Below are positions 20,009-32,183 of a stretch of DNA of 64,000 nucleotides, piece by piece. The notes under the pieces were generated by a model. The model had not been told where the DNA came from. It searched no databases and saw only the letters and a list, made by a program, of their open reading frames with translations. The stretch comes from an uncultured Prochlorococcus sp. Lineage in GTDB: Bacteria > Cyanobacteriota > Cyanobacteriia > PCC-6307 > Cyanobiaceae. Both the position numbers and the translations under genes were made by a program. The stretch is from positions 1 through 64,000 of the forward strand of contig CACEWU010000001.1 in assembly GCA_902563335.1 (NCBI GenBank). Direction: 5' to 3'. How positions within the stretch are numbered: the first letter of the stretch is position 1; every line of letters begins with the position of its first letter.

Positions 20009-22825
20009 ATGCTGCTTGATCCTTTGGTGACTCAGTTGTCTTCATCTACAGGTTTTTCTAGGGAGGTCGATGCTTTATCTAAAACTTATGACCCTGCTGG
20101 AACAGAAAGTCGTTGGCAGCAAGCATGGGAAGAAAGTGGTGCTTTTCATCCAGATCCCCAGGCCTCTGGAGAATCTTTTTCAATAGTCATTCCTCCACCA
20201 AACGTGACTGGCAGTCTTCATATGGGTCACGCTTTTAATACTGCTTTGATTGACACGATAGTTAGGTTTCAACGATTGCAGGGAAAAAATGTTCTTTGTC
20301 TTCCAGGTACTGACCATGCTTCTATTGCTGTTCAAAACATCCTTGAAAAACAGTTAAAAGAAGAAGGTATTAGTCGTGAACAGTTGGGAAGAGAGGCATT
20401 TTTGAAGCGAGCATGGCAGTGGAAGGCAGAAAGTGGGGGCAAAATTGTTGAGCAGTTGCGTCGTTTGGGTTATTCAGTTGATTGGCAGAGACAACGTTTT
20501 ACGCTCGATGAGCAACTTAGTAAGGCTGTTGCAGAGGCTTTTCTTCGTTTACATGAACAGGGGTTGATTTATAGGGGGGAATATTTAGTGAATTGGTGTC
20601 CTGCTTCAGGCTCGGCTGTTAGTGATTTAGAGGTTGAGATGAAGGAGGTTGATGGATATTTATGGCATTTTCGCTATCCCTTTACTCAAGGTCCTGCCTT
20701 AGATGGCGTTACGCATTTGGAAGTTGCCACAACTCGCCCGGAAACGATGTTGGGAGATGTAGCAGTAGCTGTAAACCCTTCAGATGAAAGGTATGCCCGT
20801 TTAGTCGGGCAAAAACTTACTTTGCCGTTTATAGGTCGTGAGATTCCTGTTATTGCAGATGAACATGTTGATCAGAATTTTGGTACAGGTTGCGTAAAAG
20901 TCACTCCTGCACATGATCCAAATGATTTTGTAATAGGTCAGAGACACGATTTGCCTCAAATTACAGTTATGCACAAGAACGGCATTATGAATAAAAATGC
21001 TGGTCGCTTTGAGGGACTTGATCGTTTTGAAGCTCGAAAAGCAGTTGTAGATTCTTTAGAGCAAGAGGGCTTATTAACGAAAGTTGAGCCTTATCGTCAC
21101 AGTGTTCCGTATTCGGACAGAGGGAAGGTTCCAGTTGAACCATTGCTTTCAACACAGTGGTTTGTTCGTGCAGAACCAATGGCGGCTAGATGTCGAGAGC
21201 ATTTAGAGAAAGATGAACCTAATTTCGTGCCAGAGCGTTGGAAGAAGGTTTATCGGGATTGGTTGAGTGATATTCGTGATTGGTGCATAAGCAGGCAGTT
21301 GTGGTGGGGGCATCGAATTCCTGCTTGGTTTGCTGTTAGTGAGACAGGGGATCAGTTAACTGATGCAACCCCCTATGTCGTTGCTCTCACTGAGGACGAT
21401 GCTTTAGTTAAGGCCCGGAAGAAATTTGGTGAGTCTGTTGTCATTCAACAGGATGGGGATGTTTTGGATACTTGGTTTTCTAGTGGTCTTTGGCCTTTTT
21501 CTACATTGGGCTGGCCTGATGAAAGTAATGCTGATTTGGTTCGTTGGTATCCCACTAGTACTTTGGTGACTGGGTTTGACATTATTTTCTTTTGGGTAGC
21601 CAGGATGACCATGATGGCTGGTGCATTTACAGGCCGTATGCCTTTTGCTGATGTTTATATCCATGGCTTGGTTAGAGATGAGCAAAATCGAAAGATGAGT
21701 AAAAGTGTCGGCAATGGTATTGATCCTTTGCTTTTGATAGATCGGTATGGAACAGATGCTTTGCGCTTTGCTCTCGTACGTGAAGTTGCAGGTGCAGGTC
21801 AGGATATTCGACTTGATTTCGACCGTAAGAAAGGAACTTCGGGCACTGTTGAGGCATCTCGAAACTTTGCGAACAAACTTTGGAATGCAACGCGTTTTGC
21901 TCTAATGAATCTTGATAGAGATGCATTGCTTGGTAGTGCTAATTTCAACTCTTCTGAGTTGCAATTAGCAGATCGTTGGATTCTTTCTCGTCTTGCTCGA
22001 GTAAATGCTAATTCGCGTGCAAAGTATGAGAAATATGCGCTTGGGGAGGCTGCAAAAGGCCTGTATGAATTTGCGTGGAATGATTTTTGTGATTGGTATT
22101 TGGAGTTGATTAAAGCTCGTCTTAATCCAAAAAAAGATGTGGGTGATTCGGCTTTGTTAGATCAGAAGAAAGCTCGTCAGGTATTAATAAAGGTTTTGAG
22201 CGACTTGTTGGTGATGCTTCACCCCTTAATGCCACATTTAACCGAGGAGCTTTGGCATGGAATCACAGGTTTGCCCGAGAACACTTTGCTTGCTTTACAG
22301 CCATGGCCATCTGTAGAAGAAGAACATTTGGATGATGGTTTAGAGGAATCCTTTGATGTATTAATAGAGGCTATTAGAGTTGTTCGTAACCTTAGAGCGG
22401 TTGCTGGCTTAAAACCTTCTCAAACAGTACCTGTGCGATTCATTACTGCTCGTCAAGAGATGGCAACCATACTTAATGATTTTCGTGGAGATATTACGAC
22501 TTTAACTAGAGCTAGTGATTTGGAAGTATTAGATCCAGTGCAGGCTGCAAAGTTGTCTTCTGCTAAGTCGTTAGCCGGTATTAGCGGTGAGTTACAGGTG
22601 ATTTTACCAATCGAAGGCTTGGTTGATTTAGATAGTTTGTGTGCTCGTCTAGAGAAAGATATTGCTAAAGCTGAAAAGGAGATTAGAGATTTATCTAAGC
22701 GTTTATCTAATCAAAATTTTATTGAAAAGGCTCCTGCTGCAGTTGTTTCAGAATGTAGATCTAATTTATCAGAAGCACAGTCTCAGGCAGATTTAGCGCG
22801 TAAGCGATTAATTGATTTGAATTAA
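20009..22825 (+). CDS. valS: Valyl-tRNA synthetase
   Basis: A class I synthetase with editing domain. The HIGH motif is in [14 protein letters not shown] (near residue 63) and the KMSKS motif in [11 protein letters not shown] (near 558). The editing domain region includes [20 protein letters not shown] and [16 protein letters not shown], and the C-terminus ends in the coiled-coil arm ([23 protein letters not shown]...). Length is 938 residues, normal for the family. The start is the first ATG and gives a short extra N-terminal stretch before [12 protein letters not shown] membrane protein gene follows after only 4 bases. Confidence 0.98.
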   Translation: MLLDPLVTQLSSSTGFSREVDALSKTYDPAGTESRWQQAWEESGAFHPDPQASGESFSIVIPPPNVTGSLHMGHAFNTALIDTIVRFQRLQGKNVLCLPGTDHASIAVQNILEKQLKEEGISREQLGREAFLKRAWQWKAESGGKIVEQLRRLGYSVDWQRQRFTLDEQLSKAVAEAFLRLHEQGLIYRGEYLVNWCPASGSAVSDLEVEMKEVDGYLWHFRYPFTQGPALDGVTHLEVATTRPETMLGDVAVAVNPSDERYARLVGQKLTLPFIGREIPVIADEHVDQNFGTGCVKVTPAHDPNDFVIGQRHDLPQITVMHKNGIMNKNAGRFEGLDRFEARKAVVDSLEQEGLLTKVEPYRHSVPYSDRGKVPVEPLLSTQWFVRAEPMAARCREHLEKDEPNFVPERWKKVYRDWLSDIRDWCISRQLWWGHRIPAWFAVSETGDQLTDATPYVVALTEDDALVKARKKFGESVVIQQDGDVLDTWFSSGLWPFSTLGWPDESNADLVRWYPTSTLVTGFDIIFFWVARMTMMAGAFTGRMPFADVYIHGLVRDEQNRKMSKSVGNGIDPLLLIDRYGTDALRFALVREVAGAGQDIRLDFDRKKGTSGTVEASRNFANKLWNATRFALMNLDRDALLGSANFNSSELQLADRWILSRLARVNANSRAKYEKYALGEAAKGLYEFAWNDFCDWYLELIKARLNPKKDVGDSALLDQKKARQVLIKVLSDLLVMLHPLMPHLTEELWHGITGLPENTLLALQPWPSVEEEHLDDGLEESFDVLIEAIRVVRNLRAVAGLKPSQTVPVRFITARQEMATILNDFRGDITTLTRASDLEVLDPVQAAKLSSAKSLAGISGELQVILPIEGLVDLDSLCARLEKDIAKAEKEIRDLSKRLSNQNFIEKAPAAVVSECRSNLSEAQSQADLARKRLIDLN

Positions 22826-22829
22826 AAAA

Positions 22830-23450
22830 ATGCTTGATTTCAGTGTTTGGTTAGAACATATTTCGCCGGCTTTTCACTCACAGATAGGAATGTTATTTTT
22901 TATTCCTTTCTATGCAGTCTGGGTCACTTTGTTGCTACCAGGTGTCTGGTTGTCCATGCTTGCGGGAGCTATTTACGGAACATTATTTGGCAGTTGCCTT
23001 GTATTTCTAGGTGCTTTCCTAGGTGCAGAAATTGTTTTCTTGCTTGGACGAACTTTGCTAAAGAATTGGGCAACAAGACGCTTAGCTGAGATTCCAAAAT
23101 TGCAAGCAATTGAACAAGCTGTCAATCGTGAAGGTTTGAAATTAGTTTTACTGACAAGATTATCTCCTGCATTTCCTTTTAGCTTCTTGAATCTTGCTTA
23201 TGGTTTGAGTGAAGTTAGTTTTAAAGATTATACAATTGGCTTGATAGGTATACTGCCTGGGACGATCATATTCTGTGGTCTTGGTGCATTGGCTGGAGAC
23301 CTTAATAATTTTGCTGAGGTCCTTACTGGAAATAGTAACTCTACTTATTCCTTGCTTAAGTTTGTAGGTTTATTGGCAACTCTTTTAGTTGTTTGGATTG
23401 TAGCTCGTTCAGCTAGAAACTTTCTTCAAGAATCCGAGTCTTCTTTCTGA
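22830..23450 (+). CDS. TVP38/TMEM64 family (VTT domain) membrane protein
   Basis: A 206-residue integral membrane protein with about five hydrophobic stretches. The VTT/DedA-like core is seen: LPGVWLSMLAGAIYGTLFGSCLVFLGAFLGAEIVFLLGR, then LTRLSPAFPFSFLNLAYGLSEVSFKDYTIG and LPGTIIFCGLGALAGDL. This superfamily is linked to lipid scrambling and membrane homeostasis. It begins 4 bases after valS and is probably in the same transcript, although the two have no obvious functional link. Confidence 0.88.
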   Translation: MLDFSVWLEHISPAFHSQIGMLFFIPFYAVWVTLLLPGVWLSMLAGAIYGTLFGSCLVFLGAFLGAEIVFLLGRTLLKNWATRRLAEIPKLQAIEQAVNREGLKLVLLTRLSPAFPFSFLNLAYGLSEVSFKDYTIGLIGILPGTIIFCGLGALAGDLNNFAEVLTGNSNSTYSLLKFVGLLATLLVVWIVARSARNFLQESESSF

Positions 23451-23582
23451 TCTGGATTTTCCAGTGTCCAGTCTTTTAAGGTTGCGAAAAATACAAACCA
23501 AATAAGTCTTATCTTGGAAAACAGTCCAGGTCTTGATGCTAATTCAGCATATTTGGCTCGCCCGCATGGTGTTTTGATGAAT

Positions 23583-23604
23583 AAATGAATTTTCATTTGG
23601 TTTT
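23583..23604 (+). terminator. Weak AT-rich hairpin after the valS run
   Basis: AAATGAA and TTCATTT form a 7-bp stem with a TT spacer at 23583-23598, followed by GG and a run of five T. It lies between the convergent ends of the VTT gene and ligA. The stem is almost all A-T, so termination strength is doubtful. The other bases of the 184-base gap show nothing clear. Confidence 0.35.
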
Positions 23605-23634
23605 TAGTTTAAGAGCAGTTTCTCATTCTTTCTT

Positions 23635-25728
<2,094 letters not shown>

Positions 25729-25753
25729 TTAGAGTTGCGAATGTATTTTCGAG

Positions 25754-26176
25754 TTATTTGGTGACTGTCTCAATTCGATCAATTCGCCAAGACTCTTCAA
25801 TTTTCTTGAAAGTAAAATCTAAGGGTAGTTCTGATTTTTTATCTTCAGATTTGAGCTTTAGTGTGAGAATTATCTGTTTGTCTTTAATTCTTGGTTGACC
25901 TGATTTTAAATTTCTATAGCGATTTAACTGAAGGCTGCCTAGAAACTTTAGAAAATCTTGTCGATTGACATGCTGTCGATAAGTTTTTGTTGTTAGCAGG
26001 TAAGCTGCGTCAATTCTTCCAGAAGCGATTTGATTGAAGAATTGTTTGACGAGGGGATTTATTCCTCTTGCGCTGATGACAAGCCTAACGGCATTGATGG
26101 TCCAAAATCCAACCAGAACTGTTGCTCCTCCAAGCAGGGCCTTAGTCCCTATCTCCTTTACTAGCACCCCATCCAT
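25754..26176 (-). CDS. Membrane-anchored protein of unknown function
   Basis: A 140-residue protein with one hydrophobic segment near residues 12-34 (GTKALLGGATVLVGFWTINAVRLVI) and a soluble part after it. The soluble part (FFNQIASGRIDAAYLLTTKTYRQHV...LKLKSEDKKSELPLDFTFKKIEESWRID) has the pattern of the small NTF2-like domains (DUF4864/DUF4878 type): 'ingdyeaAY...t' followed by beta strands ending in W-R-I. That assignment is inference from pattern. It is on the same strand as ligA, 25 bases upstream of it. Confidence 0.65.
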   Translation of the reverse strand: MDGVLVKEIGTKALLGGATVLVGFWTINAVRLVISARGINPLVKQFFNQIASGRIDAAYLLTTKTYRQHVNRQDFLKFLGSLQLNRYRNLKSGQPRIKDKQIILTLKLKSEDKKSELPLDFTFKKIEESWRIDRIETVTK

Positions 26177-26302
26177 AGGTTCAATACCGATTGATCGTTA
26201 GTCTGACGTATCTACTCTAGGAACTGGACTGTTTAAGAGTGTGCCAGTTCCAGGCAACATACTCCTTAGTAAGAAATGGCAACCAAGTCAACTTTGCTCT
26301 GA

Positions 26303-26848
26303 ATGCCTTTAGTTCCTCTTCTGCCTCTTTTTCATTCTTTTAATAGAGAATTTTTTGCAAGTGCTTTGACCATTGGATCCAAACCATTGGTTGCTTTGCG
26401 ATGGAGTGACGGTCGATTGCGAAAGACAGCAGGTCTTTACCGTCGTGGCCCAAGAGTTTCTAGTGGTATTCGCTCTGAAATTGTCTTATCTAAACCTCTC
26501 TTAGAGCATCTTCCTCATATTGCTACGCAAAGTACTCTTTGCCATGAAATGATTCATGCATGGATCGATTTGGTCTTGCGCTTAGATGAGGGGCATGGGA
26601 AGAATTTTCATGAGCGAATGTCAGTGATTAATGCTTCGCAGGATCAGTTTCAGGTTAGTGTTTGCCATAAATTTCCTGTTCCGAAATCTCTCCCAAAATG
26701 GTGGGCAATCTGTACTTGTTGTGGCCTGCGTTACCCGTATCAACGCCTTGTCAAAGGTGCTGCATGTAAGCATTGTTGCAATACTCATCATGGCGGGAGA
26801 TGGCATGCAAGTTGTCAGTTGATTTATGAGCAGGCTTCTGAGGAGTGA
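26303..26848 (+). CDS. SprT-like zinc metalloprotease domain protein
   Basis: A 181-residue protein of the SprT family. The zinc protease motif HEMIHAW at residues 81-87 has the HExxH form. A four-cysteine zinc ribbon (CTCCGLRYPYQRLVKGAACKHC) lies near the C-terminus, as in eukaryotic Spartan/SprT-like proteins. The N-terminal LFHSFNREFFASAL matches the 'FN..yF...L' family start. Related proteins cut DNA-protein crosslinks, but the role of bacterial members is less sure. The start ATG has no close Shine-Dalgarno. A tiny frame and a basic protein follow immediately. Confidence 0.88.
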   Translation: MPLVPLLPLFHSFNREFFASALTIGSKPLVALRWSDGRLRKTAGLYRRGPRVSSGIRSEIVLSKPLLEHLPHIATQSTLCHEMIHAWIDLVLRLDEGHGKNFHERMSVINASQDQFQVSVCHKFPVPKSLPKWWAICTCCGLRYPYQRLVKGAACKHCCNTHHGGRWHASCQLIYEQASEE

Positions 26849-26852
26849 TTAA

Positions 26853-26948
26853 TTGGATTTATTTTTTTGGGTGCTTCAATTAAGTGGTGTCTCAATTGTT
26901 GTAATTGGTTGGCAACGAGAGCTCTGGTTAGAGCGGCGACGTCGTTAG
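26853..26948 (+). CDS. Candidate 31-residue single-pass membrane peptide
   Basis: TTG 26853 to TAG 26948 encodes LDLFFWVLQLSGVSIVVIGW followed by QRELWLERRRR: one hydrophobic segment and a very basic tail. A GAGGAG at about 26839-26844 sits 8 bases before the TTG. The reading frame closes just upstream with TAA, so a longer protein is ruled out. It fits tightly between the SprT-like gene and the next gene. Whether it is made cannot be settled from sequence; the sequence pattern is the only evidence. Confidence 0.4.
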   Translation: MDLFFWVLQLSGVSIVVIGWQRELWLERRRR

Positions 26949-26957
26949 GTTTTAAAT

Positions 26958-27476
26958 ATGGGAACAAGTCGTCCAAACCATAATCGCCGCAAACGCTCGA
27001 GGGATTCTTTGGATCGCAGATTTGATCAATGGATTGAGACTGGTAGACAGTTTGTTGATGGTGTTGCAGGAACTCGACCAGGACAAAGGAGGTCTTTCAA
27101 TGTGGGTCGTCGCTCAAGCTCAAGCTTGGAAACAGTTGGGCGTTGGGTAGGTGACAAATTGGATTGGCTTCTGGAAGATGAGGATGGTTGGTTGGAACCT
27201 TGGCAAGAGGAGCAAAACATGTCTGATTCTGGGAATAAGAGACCTTTAGATGCAATCTCAAGAAGGGTCCCACAAAGTGATATCTCAGCATTAGAAGCTA
27301 ACCCCGTAGTAGATGATGAGGATCAATGGCCTGATGACTCTTCCTATCGAGTTGATCAATGGCAACGCCCATCCTTGAAGGAGACAGACGATTCTGAGGG
27401 ATTTTCTCGGAATAGTCGAAATTTCAAGAGTTCAAAAAAGCGACCTTTGCCAAGATCTAGCCGTAAACGTTCGTAG
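26958..27476 (+). CDS. Basic, low-complexity conserved-looking protein
   Basis: A 172-residue protein with a strongly basic N-terminus (GTSRPNHNRRKRSRDSLDRRFDQWIETG) and an R/S-rich basic C-terminus. The middle is acidic (WLLEDEDGWLEPWQEEQ). No catalytic motif or membrane segment is seen. The charge pattern suggests nucleic acid binding, which is inference. It lies 9 bases after the candidate 31-residue peptide on the same strand. The minus-strand frames over the same stretch are shadows. Confidence 0.65.
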   Translation: MGTSRPNHNRRKRSRDSLDRRFDQWIETGRQFVDGVAGTRPGQRRSFNVGRRSSSSLETVGRWVGDKLDWLLEDEDGWLEPWQEEQNMSDSGNKRPLDAISRRVPQSDISALEANPVVDDEDQWPDDSSYRVDQWQRPSLKETDDSEGFSRNSRNFKSSKKRPLPRSSRKRS

Positions 27477-27535
27477 TTTATTTTCTTGGTAAATTGTTTT
27501 ATAGATAGCCCTGAAAGATTTTGATCTGTTTATTT

Positions 27536-27991
27536 TTATTGTGAGATTGAAGCTTTGCAGTTGCAAGTTTTAGTGCTTGTTAAAACTCTAAACTTGCATC
27601 CCCGTATTGCAAGTTGAGCATTTACTGCACTAATTAGTTCTACGGGCAAGTCTTTGGCCATTTGTTCTGCAGTTGCATTTATTGATGGTGAACCTTCATA
27701 AAGTGCCTCGAGTAGTTTCGTCCATTGTTCGATCTGTACATTTTTGCTTATAGGCTTGTAGCCAGTTTTTTCAAGATATTGTTTGCACACTTCAGCATTC
27801 CAAAGTGCGGTGCGTGAATTTTGACGAAACCCTGTTGTAGTTGCTGCACCAGCTTCTATAGCGCCTGGTGTAGGTCGACCATGTCTATCTCTCCAACCGT
27901 TCTGTTGAAGTGCGCGTTCACAGTGAATTGCAGAGATTCCGTATATGTTGCTTAGGTCTGAAAGGCTTAGCCAAGGTGAGGCAAGTGCCAT
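27536..27991 (-). CDS. Unknown protein with an HTH-like N-terminus
   Basis: A 151-residue protein. The start (WLSLSDLSNIYGISAIHCERALQQNGWRD) resembles a DNA-binding helix-turn-helix: a helix, a short turn at 'YGIS', and a second helix. The C-terminus has three cysteines (C-x10-C-x-C, with CNC near the end). No partner or operator is seen. It is followed downstream by the basic 172-residue gene in convergent orientation, and upstream by the chorismate lyase gene. Function unknown; the HTH is inferred by pattern only. Confidence 0.6.
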   Translation of the reverse strand: MALASPWLSLSDLSNIYGISAIHCERALQQNGWRDRHGRPTPGAIEAGAATTTGFRQNSRTALWNAEVCKQYLEKTGYKPISKNVQIEQWTKLLEALYEGSPSINATAEQMAKDLPVELISAVNAQLAIRGCKFRVLTSTKTCNCKASISQ

Positions 27992-28076
27992 GGATAACCA
28001 TTCGCTTTAGTTATCTTGCGAAACGCACGAGACTTGGCAAGTTGTCAAAAATGAATCTATAAAATAGAGAAGTTTT

Positions 28077-28670
28077 TTATTCGCTAATCTCTAGTTGGTT
28101 TCGAGTCGTTGAACCAAGCCAAGTTTCTAATGCTGGACTAAAAACTTCTCGGATGACGGTTAATTCTCTTGCTTGACGAAAAAAACGATAATGTCGACTC
28201 CAAAATGGACCAGGTTTTTTAAAGCCTTCTTGTAGCCATTCAGCATTTACTAAAGCCAATCCGTCCACCTCTCGAAAAAGCTCCGACCTACCTTCTGTAA
28301 GACTTTTCCATATTGGCTCATGTTTATTTTGTAGGTGCTTTTCTGCTTCTTGTTTATTCCACCAGCTTTCTGCCCATGCAAGAGTTTGAGAGCCGCAATT
28401 TAGCCAAACTTGTCTTCGTAATAAAGGAGGTTTGAGCTCATTTACTTCTATAGGCACTCTGTTTCCGATATTCGCATCTATATTCATAGCAATTAATTTG
28501 ACTTCTACTTCTTTACCAGTAATTAGTCTTAGGTGACGTGTTGGACTTCCATCACCTAGAAGCATCAGTTTCCATGCTCCTGGTAAGTTTTCTGGGCCTT
28601 TACCAGAAATCACTGATTGGGTAGGGGCTTCCCAAATTGCTTTTGGAGAATGAAATAATGATTGGTTCAG
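28077..28670 (-). CDS. Chorismate lyase, with a likely CUG start
   Basis: This cyanobacterial chorismate pyruvate-lyase makes 4-hydroxybenzoate, the plastoquinone precursor. The family is seen in GAWKLMLLGDGSPTRHLRLITG and LRRQVWLNCGSQTLAWAESWW, with FFRQARELTVIREVFSP near the end. The first usual start is GTG 28613 (178 residues), with no ribosome site. Upstream the frame stays open and protein-like (NQSLFHSPKAIWEAPTQ) to a CTG at 28670-28668, exactly six bases behind a perfect GGAGG (cctcc at 28677-28681). I therefore take CTG 28670, giving 197 residues; GTG 28613 is the alternative. mnmG lies upstream by about 50 bases. Confidence 0.85.
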   Translation of the reverse strand: MNQSLFHSPKAIWEAPTQSVISGKGPENLPGAWKLMLLGDGSPTRHLRLITGKEVEVKLIAMNIDANIGNRVPIEVNELKPPLLRRQVWLNCGSQTLAWAESWWNKQEAEKHLQNKHEPIWKSLTEGRSELFREVDGLALVNAEWLQEGFKKPGPFWSRHYRFFRQARELTVIREVFSPALETWLGSTTRNQLEISE

Positions 28671-28721
28671 AAGTCACCTCCAGTAATGAATAAGAGTGAT
28701 TCATTGATAATCATTTTGCCT

Positions 28722-30665
28722 TTATGCATTTTCAATGGAGTTGTTGAGGGCTTGATGACTTTGGAGCTTGAGCCACACTAGAAGTGCTGTGAGATCCGCT
28801 TTACTTACTCCAGGTAACTCTGCAGCATGACCAAAATTTTTTGGACGAATTGCTGCTAACTTTTCCCTAGCTTCTTTAGAGATAGTTTTGACTTGACTAT
28901 AATCAAGATCTACAGGAAGAATGCGTTTGCGATGTTTCTTTACTTGATCAATTTGTGCTTGCTGTCGTTTTAAATAACCGCTATATTTGATATCAATTTC
29001 TGCTCCTTCTCTAACCGCTAGTGGCAGTTTATCGTCAGATAATTGATATTTGGAAAGGTCATTACTATGGATTCCTGGACGCCTTAAAAGTTGAGCTAGT
29101 GTAATTGATTCCTTGATGGCGATTCCCGTTTCTTCTTTAATTGCAATTGCAATTGGATTACTTTCTTTCAGGCGTTGAGTTTCCAATCTATGTTTTTCTG
29201 CTTCGATAGATACTTGTTTAGTGTTAAATATTTGCCAACGACGTTGATCAATTAGGCCAAGTTGATATCCAAGAGGAGTAAGCCGTCGGTCTGCATTGTC
29301 TCCTCTTAGCAATAGACGATATTCACTTCTACTTGTAAGTACTCTATATGGCTCATGAAGATCTTTTGTTATAAGATCATCTATCATTGTACCAATGTAG
29401 CTATCTTCACGAGGAAATTCTACAGCTGTTTTGTTATTTATTAATCGCGCCGCATTTAATCCTGCTACTAGTCCTTGGGCAGCAGCTTCTTCATAGCCTG
29501 TTGTGCCATTAAGTTGACCTGCAGAAAAGAGCCCGCTAACTTTTTTTGTTTCTAAACTGGACTTAAGTTGTGTAGCGGGAAGATAGTCATATTCAACTGC
29601 ATAAGCAGGCCTTAACATGATGCAATTTTCAAGACCTGGCAGTGTTCTAAGTAGTTCTAATTGTAATCTTTCGGGTAACCCTGTTGAGAAGCCTTGAACA
29701 TAAATTTCTGGAGTATCAAGTCCTTCTGGCTCTAGAAAAATCTGATGAGATTCTTTATCAGCAAAACGTACAATTTTGTCTTCAATCGATGGACAGTAAC
29801 GTGGTCCCTTGCTATCAATAAAACCGCCATAAATGGGAGTCTTATCTAAATTATCTTTAATTAGTTTGTGAGTTTTTTTTGTGGTGCGAGTGATGTGGCA
29901 ACTCATTTGTTTTCCACTTACCCATGCTGCGGGATCAAAGGAGAAAAATCTATCTGCTGCATCGCTTGGTTGTTCCTCAAGACAATCAAAATGAATACTT
30001 CTTCTGTCTACTCTTGCGGGTGTACCTGTTTTTAGACGATTAGTTTTGAATCCTAATTTTTGTAGGCACTCGGTAAGTCCTTCTGCTGCTTGTTCTCCCG
30101 CGCGACCAGCAGACATTGATTTGCTACCAACCCAAATTTTGCCTCTCAGAAATGTTCCTGTTGTGATAATTACTGCTTGCGCATAGTAAGAAGTTCCGAA
30201 ATAAGTCTTTATTCCTTTGATTTTTGCAATTTCATCATTTGTTGATGTTGTTGATTTTTCTTCTATTTCGAGTTCTGTGACCATTCCTTCTCTTAATGAA
30301 AGGTTGGGGGTATTTTGTAGAACTTGCAACATCTGACGCGCATAAAGTCGTTTGTCAGTTTGTGCCCGTAATGCTTGGACAGCAGGTCCCCGACTTGCAT
30401 TGAGAATTCTTTTTTGGAGAGCAGTTGCGTCGGCCAGTTTTCCAATTACACCTCCAAGAGCATCAATCTCATGTACTAGTTGACTTTTGGCGGGTCCACC
30501 TACTGCGGGATTACATGGTTGCCAAGCAATTCTGTCAAGGTTTAGTGTAAATAACGCTGTTGATAGGCCTAGTCGAGCAGTGGTAAGAGCTGCTTCACAT
30601 CCTGCGTGACCTCCACCAATAACAATTACGTCAAAAGTGTCATTTGGCTTTTGTATTTTTCTCAT
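28722..30665 (-). CDS. mnmG: tRNA uridine-5-carboxymethylaminomethyl modification enzyme
   Basis: MnmG (GidA) works with MnmE to modify the wobble uridine of certain tRNAs, using FAD and folate. The FAD Rossmann motif [19 protein letters not shown] is at residues 15-33. The conserved blocks [36 protein letters not shown] and [17 protein letters not shown] follow, then [21 protein letters not shown]. Length is 647 residues, slightly longer than E. coli's 629. It is transcribed 38 bases after dnaB on the same strand. Confidence 0.98.
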   Translation of the reverse strand: MRKIQKPNDTFDVIVIGGGHAGCEAALTTARLGLSTALFTLNLDRIAWQPCNPAVGGPAKSQLVHEIDALGGVIGKLADATALQKRILNASRGPAVQALRAQTDKRLYARQMLQVLQNTPNLSLREGMVTELEIEEKSTTSTNDEIAKIKGIKTYFGTSYYAQAVIITTGTFLRGKIWVGSKSMSAGRAGEQAAEGLTECLQKLGFKTNRLKTGTPARVDRRSIHFDCLEEQPSDAADRFFSFDPAAWVSGKQMSCHITRTTKKTHKLIKDNLDKTPIYGGFIDSKGPRYCPSIEDKIVRFADKESHQIFLEPEGLDTPEIYVQGFSTGLPERLQLELLRTLPGLENCIMLRPAYAVEYDYLPATQLKSSLETKKVSGLFSAGQLNGTTGYEEAAAQGLVAGLNAARLINNKTAVEFPREDSYIGTMIDDLITKDLHEPYRVLTSRSEYRLLLRGDNADRRLTPLGYQLGLIDQRRWQIFNTKQVSIEAEKHRLETQRLKESNPIAIAIKEETGIAIKESITLAQLLRRPGIHSNDLSKYQLSDDKLPLAVREGAEIDIKYSGYLKRQQAQIDQVKKHRKRILPVDLDYSQVKTISKEAREKLAAIRPKNFGHAAELPGVSKADLTALLVWLKLQSHQALNNSIENA

Positions 30666-30703
30666 TTATTGCAAAGTTAGTTATTCATTGATGGAATACT
30701 TTT

Positions 30704-32152
30704 TTAAGCAGCAAGATTTCTAAACCTTGTGAATTGCGGTTCGAAAAGAAGTTTGACTGTTCCTACTGGTCCATTTCTGTGCTTAGTCACGATCACTTCT
30801 GTGATTCCTCGATCAGGAGTCTCTGGGTTGTAGTACTCGTCTCTATAAATCATCAGAACTAAATCAGCATCTTGTTCGATTGATCCAGATTCACGTAGAT
30901 CGCTAAGCATTGGGCGCTTATTTGTTCGTGATTCAACGCCGCGACTTAGCTGCGAGAGTGCAACAACTGGGACTTTTAGTTCTCTGGCCATTCCTTTCAG
31001 TCCTCTGGTAATTCTTGAAAGTTCTTGAACACGATTATCTGGAGTTGATCCTTCCATGAGCTGCAAGTAATCGATGACTACTAATCCAAGCTCTTTGCCT
31101 TGCTCTGCCATTAGCCTTCTGCAAAGTGATCGCATTTCTAGTACCCCTAAGTTGGGCTTGTCATCTATGAAAATAGGGAGCTGTCCAAGAGTATTTATTC
31201 CTTGACCTAGTAGAGGCCATTCTTCTTGTTGGAGACGACCTGTTCGTAAACGTCCACTTTCTATTCCTATTTCCATAGAGAGGAGTCGATATGTGAGCTG
31301 TTCTTTACTCATTTCAAGGCTAAAAACGCAAACAGGAAGGTCGTGAAGTTGGGCAACATTTTTGGCTAGATTCATCACAATTGATGTTTTCCCCATGGCC
31401 GGTCTTCCTGCGACGATTATTAGGTCACTTCGCTGTAAGCCTTGAGTCATGGCATCTAGGTCATAGAAATTAACTGGGATACCAGCAACTGAGGTGCCAA
31501 GTGAACGACTTTCAATTTCGTTAAAAGTGCTTGTAAGGATTTCTGCTGTGGGAGTTAATCCTTTGGAAGGTTTTTCTTGACTAATCGCAAAAATTTTCTG
31601 CTCTGCTTTATCCAGCACCTCATCCATAGGTAAATTTTGGTCAAAACCGAGTTGAATAACTTCGTTGCCTGATCGAATTAGTTGTCGGCGAAGAAATTTA
31701 TCCATAACCAACTTCGCAACCTGTTCAATAGATGCGGTTGAGGCAACTCGTTCAACAAGTTCTACTAATCGGTTGCTCCCTCCAATTTTGTCTAGAGACC
31801 CAGTATCTGCTAGCCATGCCGTCATTGCAGTCAAGTCAGTGGGCTTACCCTGGCTATGGAGCATTAGGGCTGTTCTATAAATCTGACGATGAGCGTTTAG
31901 ATAAAAAGCCTCAGGCTGTACTAGGTCTGCTACACGACTAATTGCATCGGGATCTAACAGAATCCCTCCAAGTACTGCTTCTTCTGCTTCGAGGTTCTGA
32001 GGAGGGATTGAATCTGGATGTGCTTCAAACTTTGAGGAAGAGGAGTATGAGGATTTATCGGATTGCTGCGAATCTGTTTTGGCAGCATCGCCATTATTTG
32101 GAAGGGGGATGCTTACCATTGTTTCAAGGGGGCTTTTGAAAGGAGTCTCCAA
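30704..32152 (-). CDS. dnaB: Replicative DNA helicase
   Basis: DnaB is the hexameric helicase of the replication fork. The N-terminal domain begins after a low-complexity stretch (PPQNLEAEEAVLGGILLDPDAISRVADLV, about 50-80). The RecA-like domain has Walker A in AGRPAMGKTSIVMN, Walker B in LVVIDYLQLM and the family DLRESGSIEQDADLVLMIYRDEYYN. Length is 482 residues, with no intein, unlike some cyanobacterial DnaB proteins. The gene lies between mnmG and rplI on the minus strand. Confidence 0.98.
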   Translation of the reverse strand: METPFKSPLETMVSIPLPNNGDAAKTDSQQSDKSSYSSSSKFEAHPDSIPPQNLEAEEAVLGGILLDPDAISRVADLVQPEAFYLNAHRQIYRTALMLHSQGKPTDLTAMTAWLADTGSLDKIGGSNRLVELVERVASTASIEQVAKLVMDKFLRRQLIRSGNEVIQLGFDQNLPMDEVLDKAEQKIFAISQEKPSKGLTPTAEILTSTFNEIESRSLGTSVAGIPVNFYDLDAMTQGLQRSDLIIVAGRPAMGKTSIVMNLAKNVAQLHDLPVCVFSLEMSKEQLTYRLLSMEIGIESGRLRTGRLQQEEWPLLGQGINTLGQLPIFIDDKPNLGVLEMRSLCRRLMAEQGKELGLVVIDYLQLMEGSTPDNRVQELSRITRGLKGMARELKVPVVALSQLSRGVESRTNKRPMLSDLRESGSIEQDADLVLMIYRDEYYNPETPDRGITEVIVTKHRNGPVGTVKLLFEPQFTRFRNLAA

Positions 32153-32183
32153 ATAAGCTGAAGGTGAAACCCTGCTACTCAGT

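Noticed and set aside
30704..32152. Intein in dnaB or dnaX, as in some cyanobacteria
   Set aside because: Both proteins are uninterrupted and of normal length.
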